A stretch of 64,000 bases of DNA from Warburgia ugandensis. Its lineage: Eukaryota; Streptophyta; Magnoliopsida; Canellales; Canellaceae. The notes under the pieces are model-generated. The model saw nothing but the letters and a program-made list of their open reading frames with translations, made no database searches and was not told the origin of the DNA. A program made the translations under genes and the position numbers. Where the stretch lies: NCBI GenBank assembly GCA_035236585.1, contig CP141132.1, positions 41,295,880 to 41,359,879 of the forward strand, given 5' to 3'. Shown one piece after another: positions 10,661 to 24,435 of the stretch; within the stretch, counting starts at the first letter, position 1; the number at the start of each line of letters is the position of its first letter.

Positions 10661-12600
10661 TCATTGATACTAAACAAGATTGAGCCAGGGTTCTTCTTAG
10701 AAATGAGAAGATCTAGGATAGGCAGCCAAACTCTTGGAGAGACTGATGTGTGTGGACTAGGTAAGTAGGGATGCAGCTCCATGTACTACTCATTTGGGCT
10801 GATAGGTGGTGGTATCACGCCCTTCTCAAAGGAACCATATGTGACACTCTCACTCATACAACTTTGTCCCAGAATTAGGACCTCCCTTTTCCTTTGTTCA
10901 ACAGGTCCTTGAGCCAACCTATCCTTGCATGGAGGTTCCTTTTAATTCATTCATTGATTGATGAAAGGTAGCTTTTGCTTTCCATTGATTGATAGTAGAA
11001 GATAGTTATCAGAAGCAAAGCAAGCAGGGAAGGAGCTTAAAAAGCCTTACTACGTTTAGGGTCCCTCTCACAATACTATACTAAGAAGGATGTGAGAGGG
11101 GTGCTTCTTGTTGAGCTATCGCCTAAAAAATGAATGAAGGAAGAAGGCATTAGCATTACAAAGCCTACAAAGGCATTCTAGAAAGACTGTAAGACTAGGA
11201 CTACAATACAAGTCATGAGCAATAACAAAGCCAAGTTGGGTGGAATGAAGCCAAACTTTATTGTTTTATGTCAAAAGACCCACAACTATCTACCTTTTAA
11301 CAAATAGCTAATGCAAGCCTACTCAACCAATCTCATAAGTAAATGCCTATTTGTAACTAATATAAAAGAAATAAGTACTGGACTAGACTAGTAGTTGAAT
11401 GCTCCTTGTTGTTTAGATCTTGAGTAAGTCTAAGCTTTCCAATCTTTATGCTACTGGGGAACTTTGCAATGGTCTTATCACCTTTTTGATTGACTATATT
11501 TGAGTCTGTGGAATACTATGGGATTATATTCCATGCTAAGGATTTGTCCTTGTGGGCTAGGGTGAATATTGCATACTAGTGGATATGGTGGTTCAACCAT
11601 TGTTTGGACTTAGTAAAGGCTGTGGTTGCATCTATAGTAGGACATAGGACTTGTTGTGATGCCCATGGACCAATTTACTATGTCTCTGTCACTAACTTTC
11701 ATCAAGCAAGCCTTGTGGAATGTCCAGGTCTTCTTCGGTCAATGATACCTTTATCTTAAAGCCTTCAGAGTAGCTTTTTGGTAGGTGCCTCTATTTGTGT
11801 GGGGAATTTACTACTAAAAGATCCTACCCAATGTTGCCATCCTTCCACCAATACTCCATAGGGCTTCTAATTAGTGGAAGTATACGGTGACAACTTCCAA
11901 ACCCTCATGCTTGACCGTGACACTGCCTGTCAAACGTTCAATGGCACATTGCTTAGACTTGAGCTATCTAAAAATTACATCTCCCTTCATCCTTACTAGA
12001 TGTGCTTGATGGCCCCCCATAATATGCTCGCTTGGGGATTTCTTACTCCAACTATTCCAAGAGTCTCCACTAGTTGAATAGTGTCCTGTAGAATTTCTAT
12101 TCTGTTCATCCCCTCCATTAACTATTCGATCAAGATACTATTACTTAGGTCCCTAAACTTAGAATGGATGGTGAAGGGTAGATGGCAAGTAGTTATATGG
12201 ATATAGTGCTTTATGCATAGATGATTCTTCATCTCTTGCAAGAATTGTATGGAAGTTATCCTTGGAAGGACTTCCTAAATGATCATAATGGGGAATTCTT
12301 CCTTACTCCATGCAACTATGGTTGTTGATACTACAGAGCATACCCAAAGTTTAGGCTGAATTATAGGAAGTGGGTGATACATTATTGCATTTCCTTGAGA
12401 AGCTCTACAGAACCCATGATTCCTTGTAGTGAGTCTGTGACACCGTTGCATTTTCTAAAATACTTTTACATAAAATCTTTTACAAAAGTGGGGTCCCAAG
12501 TTTTGAAGATGCTTCATAAAATCAAACAACAAAAAACTTTTTCTATGAGATGACATTTAAAATTTGACTGTCATTTTTCTTTTTTGAAAACAAGGGAGCC
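10661..12600. other. Unannotated intergenic stretch
   Basis: No convincing coding region, satellite or transposon terminus was seen. There are short mixed-composition pieces, for example near 10,860-11,060 and 11,900-12,150, that could be old transposon or organellar DNA, but I recognise no gene in them. A TGTGACACC string near 12,436 might mark an LTR edge of the next feature; this is not established. Confidence 0.4.
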
Positions 12601-13165
12601 TAAAGGGTGACCTTGGTGGGCGGTTCTGAAGAAAGGATGCCGAGCTAGAGGATGACATGCTTTAGTTATTCCTGAGACTTTAGTCCCATATTGCTTGGGG
12701 AGAAGAAGTCTATGCTAGTTATAATGGTTGTGTATCCCTCTCAATATGTATGTGCTTTCCCTACAGTGGAGCAAAAGATGAGGCTTTGGCCAAAGGGGAC
12801 AATATATATACTATTGGGACCTGGGTTGTTACAATTGGTACCAAAGCTTGACCCAGGTCATTACAATTAGTACCAGAGCTGGACCCCCTCATGATAGTGA
12901 GCTAGCCATACATGATTACTTGGTAGACCCAAAGATTAGTTGCACATGCGGACACATATTCCCTAAGGGGGAAAAGGGAGCCTTGAGAGTTTAGTCCCAC
13001 ATTCATGAGGAAATTAAGTTTGGGTTAGTTATAAGGCATGCGTATCTCTTTGAGTACATATACATTTTCCCTACAGGAAAGACCAAAACCATGAGGCTTC
13101 AACCCAAGTGGACAATATATGCACTATTGGGACGAGAGTTGTTATAGAGTTGTCGACATATTGTG
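12600..13165 (+). mobile_element. Two tandem TRIM-like LTR relics, opposite in orientation to the main array
   Basis: Two related segments lie head to tail, at about 12,660-12,860 and 12,975-13,155. Each reads TTAGTCCCA(C/T)ATT..., then GTTAGTTATAA or a similar string, a CCCTACAG(T/G)G... stretch, ATGAGGCTT, GGACAATATAT and TATTGGGAC, and ends GTTGTTA. This is the same order as the minus strand of the 16-44 kb units. The first is followed by TTGGTACCAAAGC and a second similar string TTAGTACCAGAGCTGG, resembling the initiator-Met tRNA primer-binding site TGGTATCAGAGC. They carry no coding capacity and are old and incomplete. Confidence 0.6.
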
Positions 13166-14805
13166 CATAAAAAATCTTTAATTAATTAATGATAATTTAT
13201 GAGGCCTAGCTTATGGGCTAGGAATCTCTCTAACCCAATAACTATCATTTCCTTGCCTAGTTCTATGAGCAGGCCCCTTCTTTTGCAAGACTTAATAAGG
13301 TTTCTCATGTCCTAATTATTATGAAAGAGTTTTCTACCTTAGAATTCAACCTTTGGGGTCAACCTTATGGTTTCTATGAGGAAGATGATAGAAAGGAGGC
13401 TTAAGGGCTTATTAAGGAAGGTAGCAAGAGGCTAAGAAAGGGAGCAAAATGAAAGGCCTTTTCTCATCCCCCCTTTGCCATGGGATGCTTGTGTTGGAGT
13501 TGGGGGGGGCAGAGGCTGTGCACTATGCAAGAAGGGAATGAAAGGCAGCTTTGCGTTGGATACTCTTTACCCTCCCCACAATGATGGATCTATTCTCTAG
13601 AGTTTTCTTGGTCATCAAAATGACATGTCTAATATGATTCACTTAATAATAAAAAATTTCTCTTTTTGTTAAATCCTCTCTATCTCTCTATCTAGCTTTT
13701 GTAGTTAGATGTTTCCTGGTAGGGTAGATAGCCATGGGACAAAGTAAGGACACTTCTCAGCTCCTACAAGTCGTCCGATGGAAAATAGTTTTTGAGTGTG
13801 GTGAAGGAAGTTGGAATCATGGATATCTTCCTGAAATATTGGGATGAGTCAATGTCAGTCGATGGTGTGAAAACACTTCATAATGTCAAATTTCAAGACC
13901 TAGTGAGAGGTTCCCCACACTTCTTTGATCCATCAAGCGCCAAGTGGGAACCTTGACGCAAGCAAAAGTGTGATGTCTAGAAGCTCATGATCATAAATAG
14001 ATTTGGGTACCATTCTAATTTCCTCTTTCTTGATCTTTTCTATAGTTAGAACTATTGTGAGTGACCTAGACTTCCACCCTTCTTTCTTTCTTCTAAGAGG
14101 GAGTAAAGACTATTTTTTGCTTCCTCTGTTGAGAGATCAAGGGTCCTTTTGGCCACCAAAAAGAAACAATCATTTAGGAAGAAGTCTCATCAACCTCAGG
14201 CTAGCACCTTACAAAGAAGAGGAGGAGGAGCTCTCTCCAATCATTACTTAGAGGTAAGATCTCATGAAGGGAAAATAAGCCAGCTGGTTTAGACTTGTGT
14301 GAATCAGTTCAATAAAGTTAAGGAGCCTCAGCTTTTTGAAGCCTTGCTGATAGGCTGCATATGGTTTGCTGAGTTTGCTCGTGGACTTCTTTAGATCAGT
14401 AGATCTATAGATGTGGATAGAGTCTCGCTCATAACGGAAGAGCCTTATTCATAAGGGCGACATATTAAGAAGGGCATGATGAGGCTTTAGTAGGGCTAAT
14501 GGGGGTGTTGACTTGACAACTTCTCTTAATGATTACTCATGAGGTAAACTTCTTGAATGAGGAAAAAATTCCTACAAATAGATAAGTGTTTAAGCTGCAA
14601 CTAAGGCAAGAAGCCCCTGTCTTGTTTTAGTGTGTTTCGAAAGGCAACCTTTGGATTATGTCATGATGCTTTGGTTGCTTTTCCAACGTGTTGTAGATTG
14701 ATAGAGGTAGAGGTTGAGTTTGGAAACAACAGATGGAGTTGACAAAGGAGAACCACCCCCTTTCATTTCTCCTTCTATTGAAAATTTAAACATTTTGAAT
14801 GATTA
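13166..14805. other. Unannotated intergenic stretch
   Basis: No gene recognised. It contains a G-run near 13,500 and an 82-codon plus frame at 14,003-14,251 with no family resemblance and a low-complexity acidic tail. Nothing in it supports a function. Confidence 0.4.
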
Positions 14806-16045
14806 GAAGTGATTTATCATTGTGACACAGGACTACCATGGACATGTATTGTTTTGGATTTTGCTTTAAGACTTCCCAAAGCTTAAAATGCATAGACATT
14901 GTGTGAAGGATCATCCAACAGCTACAAAAGTTTAAACATGGTGTTTAGAAACACCCCAAGACTTGAAGTGCTAGGACAATGACACATGGATCATCCAATG
15001 GCTTGGAAGTTTATACATTGCATCTGGAAACTTCTAAGGGCTCAAGGAGATTTGACTTTGTGCCTACAGACCTCCAAGGACATGTAAATTTTTGTTAATG
15101 TGATTTTATTCTTCCTATGGCATAAAGTGTTTGGGCATTATCCGAAGGAACATTCAATAGCTTGAAAAGTTTAGACATTGTATTTAGAAACATGCCAAGA
15201 GTTGAAATATGTGGCCATTGTGCCTTGGGAGTTCCTAATGCTTAAAGTGGTCGAGGTTGTGCCAGGATCGTCCAATGGCTTGAAAAGTTCAGACATTATT
15301 TTTGGGAATGTCCTACGGCTAAAAGTGATTGGAGTTTGTGCATAGAGATTTTCAAGGACAGATAATGTTTTGACATTGTGCCTTGAAACTTATCAGAATT
15401 TAAAGGCTTAGACAATGTGCCAAAGATCAGCCAATGACATGAAAAGTTTGCACATTGTGTTTGAAACTTCACGTGACTTGACATGCTTTTACTATGAACC
15501 TAGGCACTTCCATGAATATGTAATGTTTTGGCATAGTTCTTTATGAATCTCAAGCTTCAAATGCTTGGGCATTGTACCAAGGATCATCAAATGGTTTGAA
15601 AAGTTTAAACATTGTGTTTGGAAACTTTTCATGTGTTAATGTGATTTGATTTTGTGGCTAGGGACTTCTAAGGATATCTAATGTTTTGACCTTGTGCTTT
15701 GGGACTACCCAGTGCTTATGGTGCACACATGTTGAGCATAGGGTAATACAATAGCTTGAAAGTTTAGGCATTGTGTTTGGACACTTCTCAAGGCCAGAAG
15801 TGACTTCCATTGCCATGTAATGTCCTGACATTGTGCTTTGGGACCTCCCAGTGCTTAAGGTGCATAGGCATTGTATAAAGTAGCATCAAATGGCATGAAA
15901 AGTTTAAACATTGTGTTTGAAATATCCCAAAAATCAAAAAGTTTTGACAATTTGCCTGAGGACTGCCGAGCACTTAACATGCTTGGACATTGTTCCAAAG
16001 ATGATCTAATGGCTTGAAAAGTTTAGACATTGTTTTAGGAACTAT
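14806..16045. repeat. Satellite array, about 160-bp period
   Basis: A diverged tandem repeat recognised by a recurring phrase of the type ATCATCCAATGGCTTGAAAA, then GTTTAGACATTGTGTTTGG, then CTTCCAAGGACATGTAATG, then CATTGTGCTTTGGGAC. Copies of the first phrase start near 14,908, 14,988, 15,150, 15,264, 15,425, 15,583, 15,744, 15,881 and 16,000. Spacing is mostly 158-162 bp, with shorter steps of about 80, 114, 119 and 137 bp, so some units are truncated. No open frame spans the units. The array abuts the TRIM array directly at about 16,046. Confidence 0.75.
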
Positions 16046-17587
16046 CTAGGTATAACAACAAGGGTCAAATAGTCATGATATTGTCCACTTTGGTAGCCCA
16101 TATGGCCTCATGGCTTTGCTCTTCCTTATAAGGAAAACACGTCATGATAGTTAGAGTTCCACAAAATTTTATAATCAGCTTGGTTCCCTCTTCCCGAGCA
16201 AGGAGGGACTAACTCTCATAGCCACCCTCAGACATTAGCACCCCAGACATTATCTCTCTCAACTAGAACTACTGAGCCTCCTAAACCCCACTTAGGGAAC
16301 CTACATCCTTGTGAACCATGAGTGGCTAACCCACCATCATGAGGAGAAGTGGCTCTAATACCAATTGTGACAGCCCAGGTCCAATAGTCACGATATTGTC
16401 TTATTTTGCCACCCATATGACCTCACAACATTGTCCTTCCTTGTAGGGAAAACACGTCATGACAGAATTCCATGAAATATTATAAACAGTGTAGTTCCTT
16501 CTCCTTGAGCAAAGTGGGACTAACTACCAAAGTTACCCCAGACATTAACAGCCCAAGACATTAGTCTCTTACAAATAAAACCGCTAGGCCTGTCACCAAT
16601 GAGACTCCTCATCCACACTTAGGGAACCCATATCCTCGTAGACCATTAAAGGTAATTTAAGTGAGAAAAGAAAAAGGCATATATAAAAGGCTCAAGTTGG
16701 CTAACTAGCTAGTCCACCATCAAGAGGGGAAGTGGCTTTGATACCAATTGTGACACCCAAGGTACAACAGAGTGTATATTGTCCGCTTTGGCCAAGGCCT
16801 TATAATTTTGCTCTTCCCTCTAGGGAAAATGCATGCTTTTTGTGTATTAGAGTGCATAGTAGAGTATATTGTCCTCTTTAGGAATCATCCCTCAAGGTTT
16901 TGTTTCCTAGTTGACATCAACATAGCTAGACATTGGTCTTTTTCAAATGGAACCACTAGGCCTAGCACTGCTGAGCCTCCTCATCCTCACTCAAGGAACT
17001 CGCATCCTAGCAAACCATGAGTAGCTAGCCCACTATCACGAGGGGAATTGGCTCTAATACTAATTGTAGCAACCAGGGTCCAATAATCACAATATTGTTT
17101 GCTTTGACAGCCCATATAGCCTCACGGCTTTGCTCTTTCCCAAAGGAAGAATGAGTTATGATAGTTAGAGTTCCATGAACTCTTATAACCAGCCAAGTCC
17201 CCTCTCCCCAAGCAGTGTGGGATTAACTCACAGAGTCACCCCCGAACATCAGTACCCTTGAACAGCTATCTCTTTTGATCAAAACCACTGGACTTAGCAT
17301 TACTGAGCCTCCTCATCCCCACTCAGGGAACCTGCGTCCTATGGACCATGAGTGGCTAGCCCACCATCGGAAAGGGAACTGGCTCTCATACCAATTATAG
17401 CACCTAGGGTTCAATCGTGTGTATATTTCCCATATTGGCTAAGGCCTCATGGTTTTTCTCTTCCTCGTAGGGAAAATACGTACTTTCTTTGTATCAAAGT
17501 GCACAATGGAGTATATTGTCCTCTTTAGGAATCCTCCCTCAAGTTTTGTTACCTTGCAAACATTAGCACCTATGGACATTGGTCTGT

Positions 17588-18020
17588 GTTGTTGTTTTAA
17601 ATAAACATGCAAGCACATGAATCATTTGCAATATAGCACTCTAATGAGGTTGAGACCTCGAGGCATGAACTATTGTGATGCTAGTGGTCCATACTTTAAA
17701 CTATCTAACCTAGCCAAAATTCTAGTGATTTTTGTCCTAAACTAAGATTGGAAATTTAAACATGAACTTGGAAACTAAGTAAAAAAAGAAATTGAAACTA
17801 AGCAAAAATAAGAAATTGAAACTAAACAAAAACAAGAAACATGCTAAATGAAAAACCCTCCTAAAACATGCACTTTCTAAAATTAAAACTTTCCTAAATT
17901 AAAAACCTCTAATTTTATGAATTTCCTAATTAATAACTTTCTTAAAATGAAATGTAGCAACTTTCCTAAACAAACTTGCATTTAACTAAAGGAAACAAAT
18001 GCAAAACAAGCATGAATTAA
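17588..18020. repeat. AT-rich insert inside the TRIM array
   Basis: The TRIM unit breaks off after GACATTGGTCTGTGTT and resumes at TCTTTGGCTGCCCATACG. Between them is AT-rich DNA with short tandem runs of the type GAAACTAAGCAAAAATAAG and repeated CTAAAATTAAAACTTTCCT-like phrases. No terminal repeats or coding potential were seen. Similar AAACTTTCCTAAAACTAAAC wording appears near 49,020-49,040, so it may be a piece of a dispersed intergenic repeat. Confidence 0.55.
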
Positions 18021-21000
18021 TCTTTGGCTGCCCATACGAGCTCATGGGTTTGCTCTTCCCTATAAGAAAAATGCGTTATGACACTTAGAGATCCATGAAC
18101 TCTTATAACTGGCCCTATTCCCTCTCGCCGGGCAATGTGGGACTAACTCTTAGAGTCACCCTAGACATCGAACACTTTCAACCAAAACTACTGGGCTTGG
18201 CTTCGCTAAGCCTCCTTAATTGTAACAATTGGGGTCCAACAATCATGATATTGCTAGCTTTGGTTTCTAATACGAACTCATGGCTTTAATCTTCCCCTTA
18301 GGGAATCCGTGTCATGACAAATAAAGTCCTCAAACTCTTATAACTTGCTAAGTTCCCTCTCCCATAGAAATGTGGGACTTACTCTCGGTGTCACCCCCGA
18401 ACATTGATCTCTTTCAATATGAATCATTGGACCTGGCACTATTGAGCCTCCTCATTCCCACTCAGGGAACCTTCGTCCTCATGTATATTATCTGCTTTGG
18501 CTGAGGCATCATGGTTTTGTTGTTCACCATAGGGAAAATGCATACTTTTTATGTATCAGAGTGCACAGGAGAGTACATTGTCCTCTTTTGAAATCCTCCC
18601 TCAAGGTTATGTTTCCTAGCAGACTACAGCACCCGGGATATTGGTCTACTTCAATAAGAACTACTGGTCCTAGCACCTCTTAGCCTCCTCATCCCCACGT
18701 TAGTAGACCAGTCTCCTCTCGGACCATGATCGACTAGCCACCATTACGAGGGGTACTAGCTTTGATGCCATTTGTAATAGCTAGGGTCCAATAGTCACGA
18801 TATTGTCCACTTTGGCTGCCATATGGCATCACATGTTTGATCTCCCTCAAAGGGAAAACACGTCGTGATAGTTAGTAATCTAGGAACTCTTAGAACCAGC
18901 CTAGTTCCCTCTCCCTAGGCAATGTAGGACTAACTCGTAAAGCCACCTCCGAACATCAGAACATCCTGACATCATTCTCTTTCAATCCAAATCACTAGGC
19001 TTGGCATTGCTAAGCCTCTTCATCCCCACTCAGGGAACCCACGTCCTCATGGACCACGAGGGGCTAGCCCAACATAACAAGGGGAATTGAATCTAATACT
19101 AATTGTAACAATTGGGGTCCAATAGTCATGACATAGTCCTCTTTGGCCACCCATACTGCCTCATGAGTTTGCTCTTCTCCATAGGGAAAATGCATCGTGG
19201 TAGTTAGGGATCCATGAGCTCATATTAATGCCTAGTTCCCTCTCCTCGGGTAATGTGGAAATAACTCTTATAGCCACCCTCGGACATTAGCACCCTCGTA
19301 TATCGATCACTTTCAATAGAAACTCCTGGACCAAGCATTGCTGAGCCTCCTTAAATGTAATAACTAGTGTCCTTTTATCATGATATTGTCCACTTTGGCA
19401 GGCAATATGGTCTCATGACTTTGTTCTTCCATGTATGGAAAACCATCGTTATAGTTAGAGATCCATGAACTCTTATAACTGGCCCAGTTCCCTCTCTCAG
19501 GGTAATGTGGGACTAACTCTAAGAATCACCCCCGGATATCAATAGCCTCAGATATTGGTCTCTTTCAATTGAAACCAATGGGCCTACCACTACTCAACCA
19601 TGTTATCCCCAATTAGAGAATGGGAGTCCTCATGGACCATGAGTGTCTTGCACACCATCACAAGGGGAAGTGGCTCCGATAATAATTGTAATAGCCGAGG
19701 TCCAATAGTCAGGACATTGTTTGCCTTGGCTGCCTATGTGACCTCATGACTTTGTTATCCTCATAGGGAAAATGCATTGCGACAGTTAGAGTTCCATGAA
19801 CTCTTATTACATGCCTAAATCCCACACCTAGGACAACATGGGACTAACTCTTGGAATCACACTAAGACAGAAGCAAACCCTGACATTGGTCTCTTTCAAT
19901 TGGAACCACTGGGGTTGACTAAGGAGCTTCTTAATCCCCACTCAAGGAACCAGCATCCTTGTAGACCATATGCAGTTAGCACATCACCATGAGGGGAATT
20001 AGCTTTGATACCAATTGTAGCACCAAGGTTCCTGCAATGTGTATACTTTCAGCTTTGGCCGAGGCCTAACGATTTTAATCTTTCCCAAAGGGAAAAACCA
20101 TAGTTTCATGTACTAGAGTGCACAATAGAGTGTATTGTTCTCCTTGGGAATCCTACCTCAAGGTTTTGTTTCCTTCCAATCATTATCATCTGGGGTCATT
20201 TCTCTACTTCAACATGAACCGCTAGGTCGGGCACCGCTCAGCCTCCTCATCCTGATTTAGGGGACTCGAATCTTAGTGAACAAAGAGTGGCTAGCCCATC
20301 ATCACGAAGGGAATTGGCTTTGATACTAATTGCAACACTTGGGGTCCAATAGTCACACAAATGTCCACTTTACCACTCATATAGTCTCACAGCTTCGTTC
20401 TTCCTTGTAGGGAAAATGCATCATGACAATAAGAGTTCCACAAACACTTATAAGCAGCTAGTTTACTCTCCTTGGACAATGTGGGACTCACTTAAAGAGT
20501 CACCGATAGACATCTACACCCCTGAATATCAATCTTTTTGAGTTGAAACAGTTGGACCCTACACCATTAGGCCTCCGTAATTGTAATTGCCTAATGACTA
20601 TATTGTCCACTTTGGCCACCCATAATGACCTCACGACTTTGCTCATCCTCATAGTGAAAATGCACTAGGACAACTAGAGATCCATGAACTCTTATAATTG
20701 ACCCATTTCCTTCTCCTAGGGCAAGGTGGAACTAACTCTTAGAGTCATCTCAGATATCACCACCCCCAAACATCGGTCTCTTTCTGTCAGAAGCACTAAG
20801 CCTCCTCATACCCACTCAACCTGTGTCATTGTGAACCTTAGCAGCTAACCTACCACCACGAGTGGAACTCGCTCTGATACCAATTGTAGTTGCTAGGGTT
20901 CAATAGTCGTGATATTGTCTACTTTGGCAACCCATACGACCTCAAGCCTTTGCTCTTCCTTATAGGTAAAAGGGATCATGAAAGTTACACTTCGATGAAG

Positions 21001-24000
21001 TTTTATAAAAGGTTAAGGTCCCACTCCCTGGGCAATGTGGTACATACTCTTAGAGGTATCCTCGGACATCAGCACATGGACATCCTTCTCTTTCAACTAG
21101 AACCACTGGGCCTACCTCCGCTTAGCCTCCTCATTCCCACTCAGTCAACCTACTTCCTAATGAACCATGAGCGGCTAGCCCACCATCATAAGGGCATTTG
21201 GCTTTGATAGTAGTTGTAATAGCTGAGGTCCAACAGCCAAAATATTGTCCTCTTTAGCTGTCCATATAGCCTCATGCCTTTATACTTTCCCTTAGGGAAA
21301 ACGTGTCATGATAGTTATAGATTCATGAACTCTTAGAATCAGCTTAGTTGACTTTCCCCAAGAAATGTGCGACTAACTCTGTGAGTTTAGCCCCACACAT
21401 CAGTCTCTTTAAACTGGAACCACTGGGCCTGGCACTGTAGAGGCTCCTTACTTGGAATAGTCAGCCCTAACAATTATGATATTGTCCTCTTTCTCTACCC
21501 ACATGAACTCTTATAATCAGCCCAGTTCCTTCTCACTAGTAATGTGGGACTAATTCTCAATCACCCCTAGACATCCACAGCCTCGAACATCTGCCTCTTT
21601 CACCCAAAACCTCTGTTCTTGGCATTGCTCAACCTCCACATTCCCACTTAGGTAACCTGCATCCTCTGGGACCAAAAGCAGCTAGCACAATATCATAAGG
21701 AGAATAGGCTCTGATACTAATTGTAACAACTAGGGTCAATAGCAACGATATTGTACCGTTTGGCCGCTCACGCAACCTTACAGCTTTGCTCTTCCTCATA
21801 GGGAAAATGCATTATGAATGTCAGAGCTCAACAAACTATTATTACTAGCCCTGTTCCCACTCCCTAGACAATGTGGGGCTTGACATTAGCAAACCCAGAC
21901 ATCGATCCCTTTCAACCAAAACCACTAGGCCTGACATCATTGAGCATCCTCGTCCCCACTTAGGGAACCTACATCCTCGCAGACCATGAATAGCTTGACC
22001 ACCATCACGAGGAGAATTGGCTCTGATACCAATTGTAATAATCAGTATTTAATAGTGATGATATTGTCTGCTTTGGCTGCCCATATAGCCTCACAACTTT
22101 ACTCTTCCCTGTAGGAAAAATGCTTCGTGACAGTTTGAGATCCACAAACTCTTATAATCGACTCTGTTGCCTCTCCATGGGCAATGTGGGACTAACTCTC
22201 ATAGTCACACCCTCACATATATCTCTTTGAATTGGAACCGTTGTGCCTAGCATAGCTAAGCCTCCTTAATTGTAATAGCAAGGGTCCAACTATCACAATA
22301 TTGACTACTTTGGCCGCTGATAGGTTTTAGGGCTTTTCTCTTCACCTTATGGAAATTGTGTCATCATAGTTAAAGTTCCACAACTCTTATAACTTACCTT
22401 GGTCACTCTTTCCAAGGAATGTGGGTCTAACTCTTAGAGTCACCCCTGGACATCAGCTCCCCTAGACACTGGTCTCTCTCAACCAGAACCACTGTGCCTA
22501 GCAATGCTGAGCCCCCTCATCCCCAGTCAGGGAACCTATGACCTTGTGATCATTGAGTGCCTAGTCCACCATCCTCAGGGTAGTTGTCTCTATTACCAGT
22601 TCCAATAGCTGGGGTCAAACAATCAAGATATTATCTGCTTTGGCTGCCCATGCAGCCTCATGGCTTTGCTCTTCTTTGTAGGGAAAGCAAGTCATGATAC
22701 TTAAAGTCCCACCAACTCTTATAACTGGCCCAGTTCCCTCTCCCCATTCAATGTGGGACTAAATCTTAGAGTCACCCTTGGACATTGGTCTCTTTCACTC
22801 AAAACTATTGGGCTTAGCACCATTGAGCTTTCTCAACCCCACTTAGGTAACCCGCATTCTCACAGAACATGATCGGCTAGCCCACCATCACAAGAGGAAC
22901 TGGCTCTGATATTAGTTGTAACATCTGTGGTCCAATAATCATGGTATCATCATCTTTAGTTGGCTATATTCACACAAACTCTTATAACTAGCCTGGTTCC
23001 CTCTCCCCGCCAATGTGGGACTAGCTTTCAAAGTCACCTTTAGACATTAGTCTCATTCAATTGGAACTATTAGGCTTAGCACCACTAAGCCTCCTCATCC
23101 TCACTCAGGGAATCCGTGTCCTTGCAAACCACAAGCGGTTTGCCCACCATCACGACGGGAACTAACTCTAATGCCAATTGTAATGGCCGAGGTCCAATAG
23201 TCACAATATTGTCGGCTTTGGCTGTCTATACGGCCTCACGGGTTTGCTCTTCCTAGTAGGGATAACGCATCGTGGCAATTAGAGTTCCTTGAACTCTTAT
23301 AAATGACCCATTTCCCTATACCTGGGCAATGTAGGACTAACTCTCATAGTCGCCGCTGGATATCAACACACCCAAACATCATTCTCCTTCAACCATAACC
23401 AACGGGCTTGGCAGCACTGAGCTACCTCATCCCCACTCAAGGAACTCACATCCTCAAAAACCACAAGCGACTAGCTAATGATCATGAGGGGAATTGGCTC
23501 TGATACCAATTCTAATAGCTAGGATCAACAGTATTGATATTATCCTCTTTGGTTGCCCATCCTTCTCACAACTTTGTTCTTCCCCATAGGGCAAATGTGT
23601 AGTGACAGTTAGAGATCCATGAATTGTTATAACCAGCGCAATTCGCTCTCCTTGGGCAATGTGGGACTAACTCTTAGAGTCACCCCTAGGCATTGGACTC
23701 TTTCAACCAGAACTGTTGGGCCTGACATTGCTGAGCCTCCTTAATTATAAAAGCTGGAGTCCAACAATTACAATACTGTCTGCTTTGGCCCCCCATATGG
23801 CCTCATTGTTTCGCTCTTCCATGTATAAAAAATACATTGTGATAGTTAAAGTTCTACAAACTCTTATTACTGGCACAGTCCCCTCCCCCTAGGCAATGTG
23901 GGATTAACTCTCAAAGTCACCCTCTAACATTGGTCTCTTTCAATCAGAACTGCTAGGCTTGGCCTTATTGAGCCCCCTCATCCCCACTTAGGGAACCCAT

Positions 24001-24435
24001 GTTCTCATAGACCATAAGCATCTAGCCCACCATCACTAGAGGAACTTGCTCAGAAACCAATTGCAATAGCCATGGTCCAACAGTCCTGATATTGTCTACC
24101 TTAATGGCCCATACATCCTCACGACTTTGCTCTTCCTCATAAGAGATATTATGATAGTTACAATTCCACAAAATATTACTACCAGCCAATTCCCAATCCC
24201 TAAGCAATGTGGGACTAACTTTCAAAGTCACCCTTGAACATTAGCTCATCCAAACATTAGTCTCATTGAACCAAAACAACTAGGCCTTAGCCCATTGAGC
24301 CTCCTCATCCCCACTCAAAGAAACCAAGTCCCAACATACCATGAGTGCTTGGGCCACCATCATGAGGGAAACTGGCTTTACTACCAACGATAATGGCCAG
24401 GGTCCAATAGTCATGATTTTTTCTGCTTTGTCTAC

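Noticed and set aside
9191-12430. Nuclear copy of mitochondrial DNA
   Set aside because: Some wording near 10.9-11.1 kb resembles plant mitochondrial spacer, but no mitochondrial gene or tRNA was recognised, and 9.6-9.95 kb reads as LINE-type RNase H.
13500-13512. G-run as a structural or regulatory element
   Set aside because: It is a single short homopolymer-like run with no repeats or conserved context; nothing supports a role.
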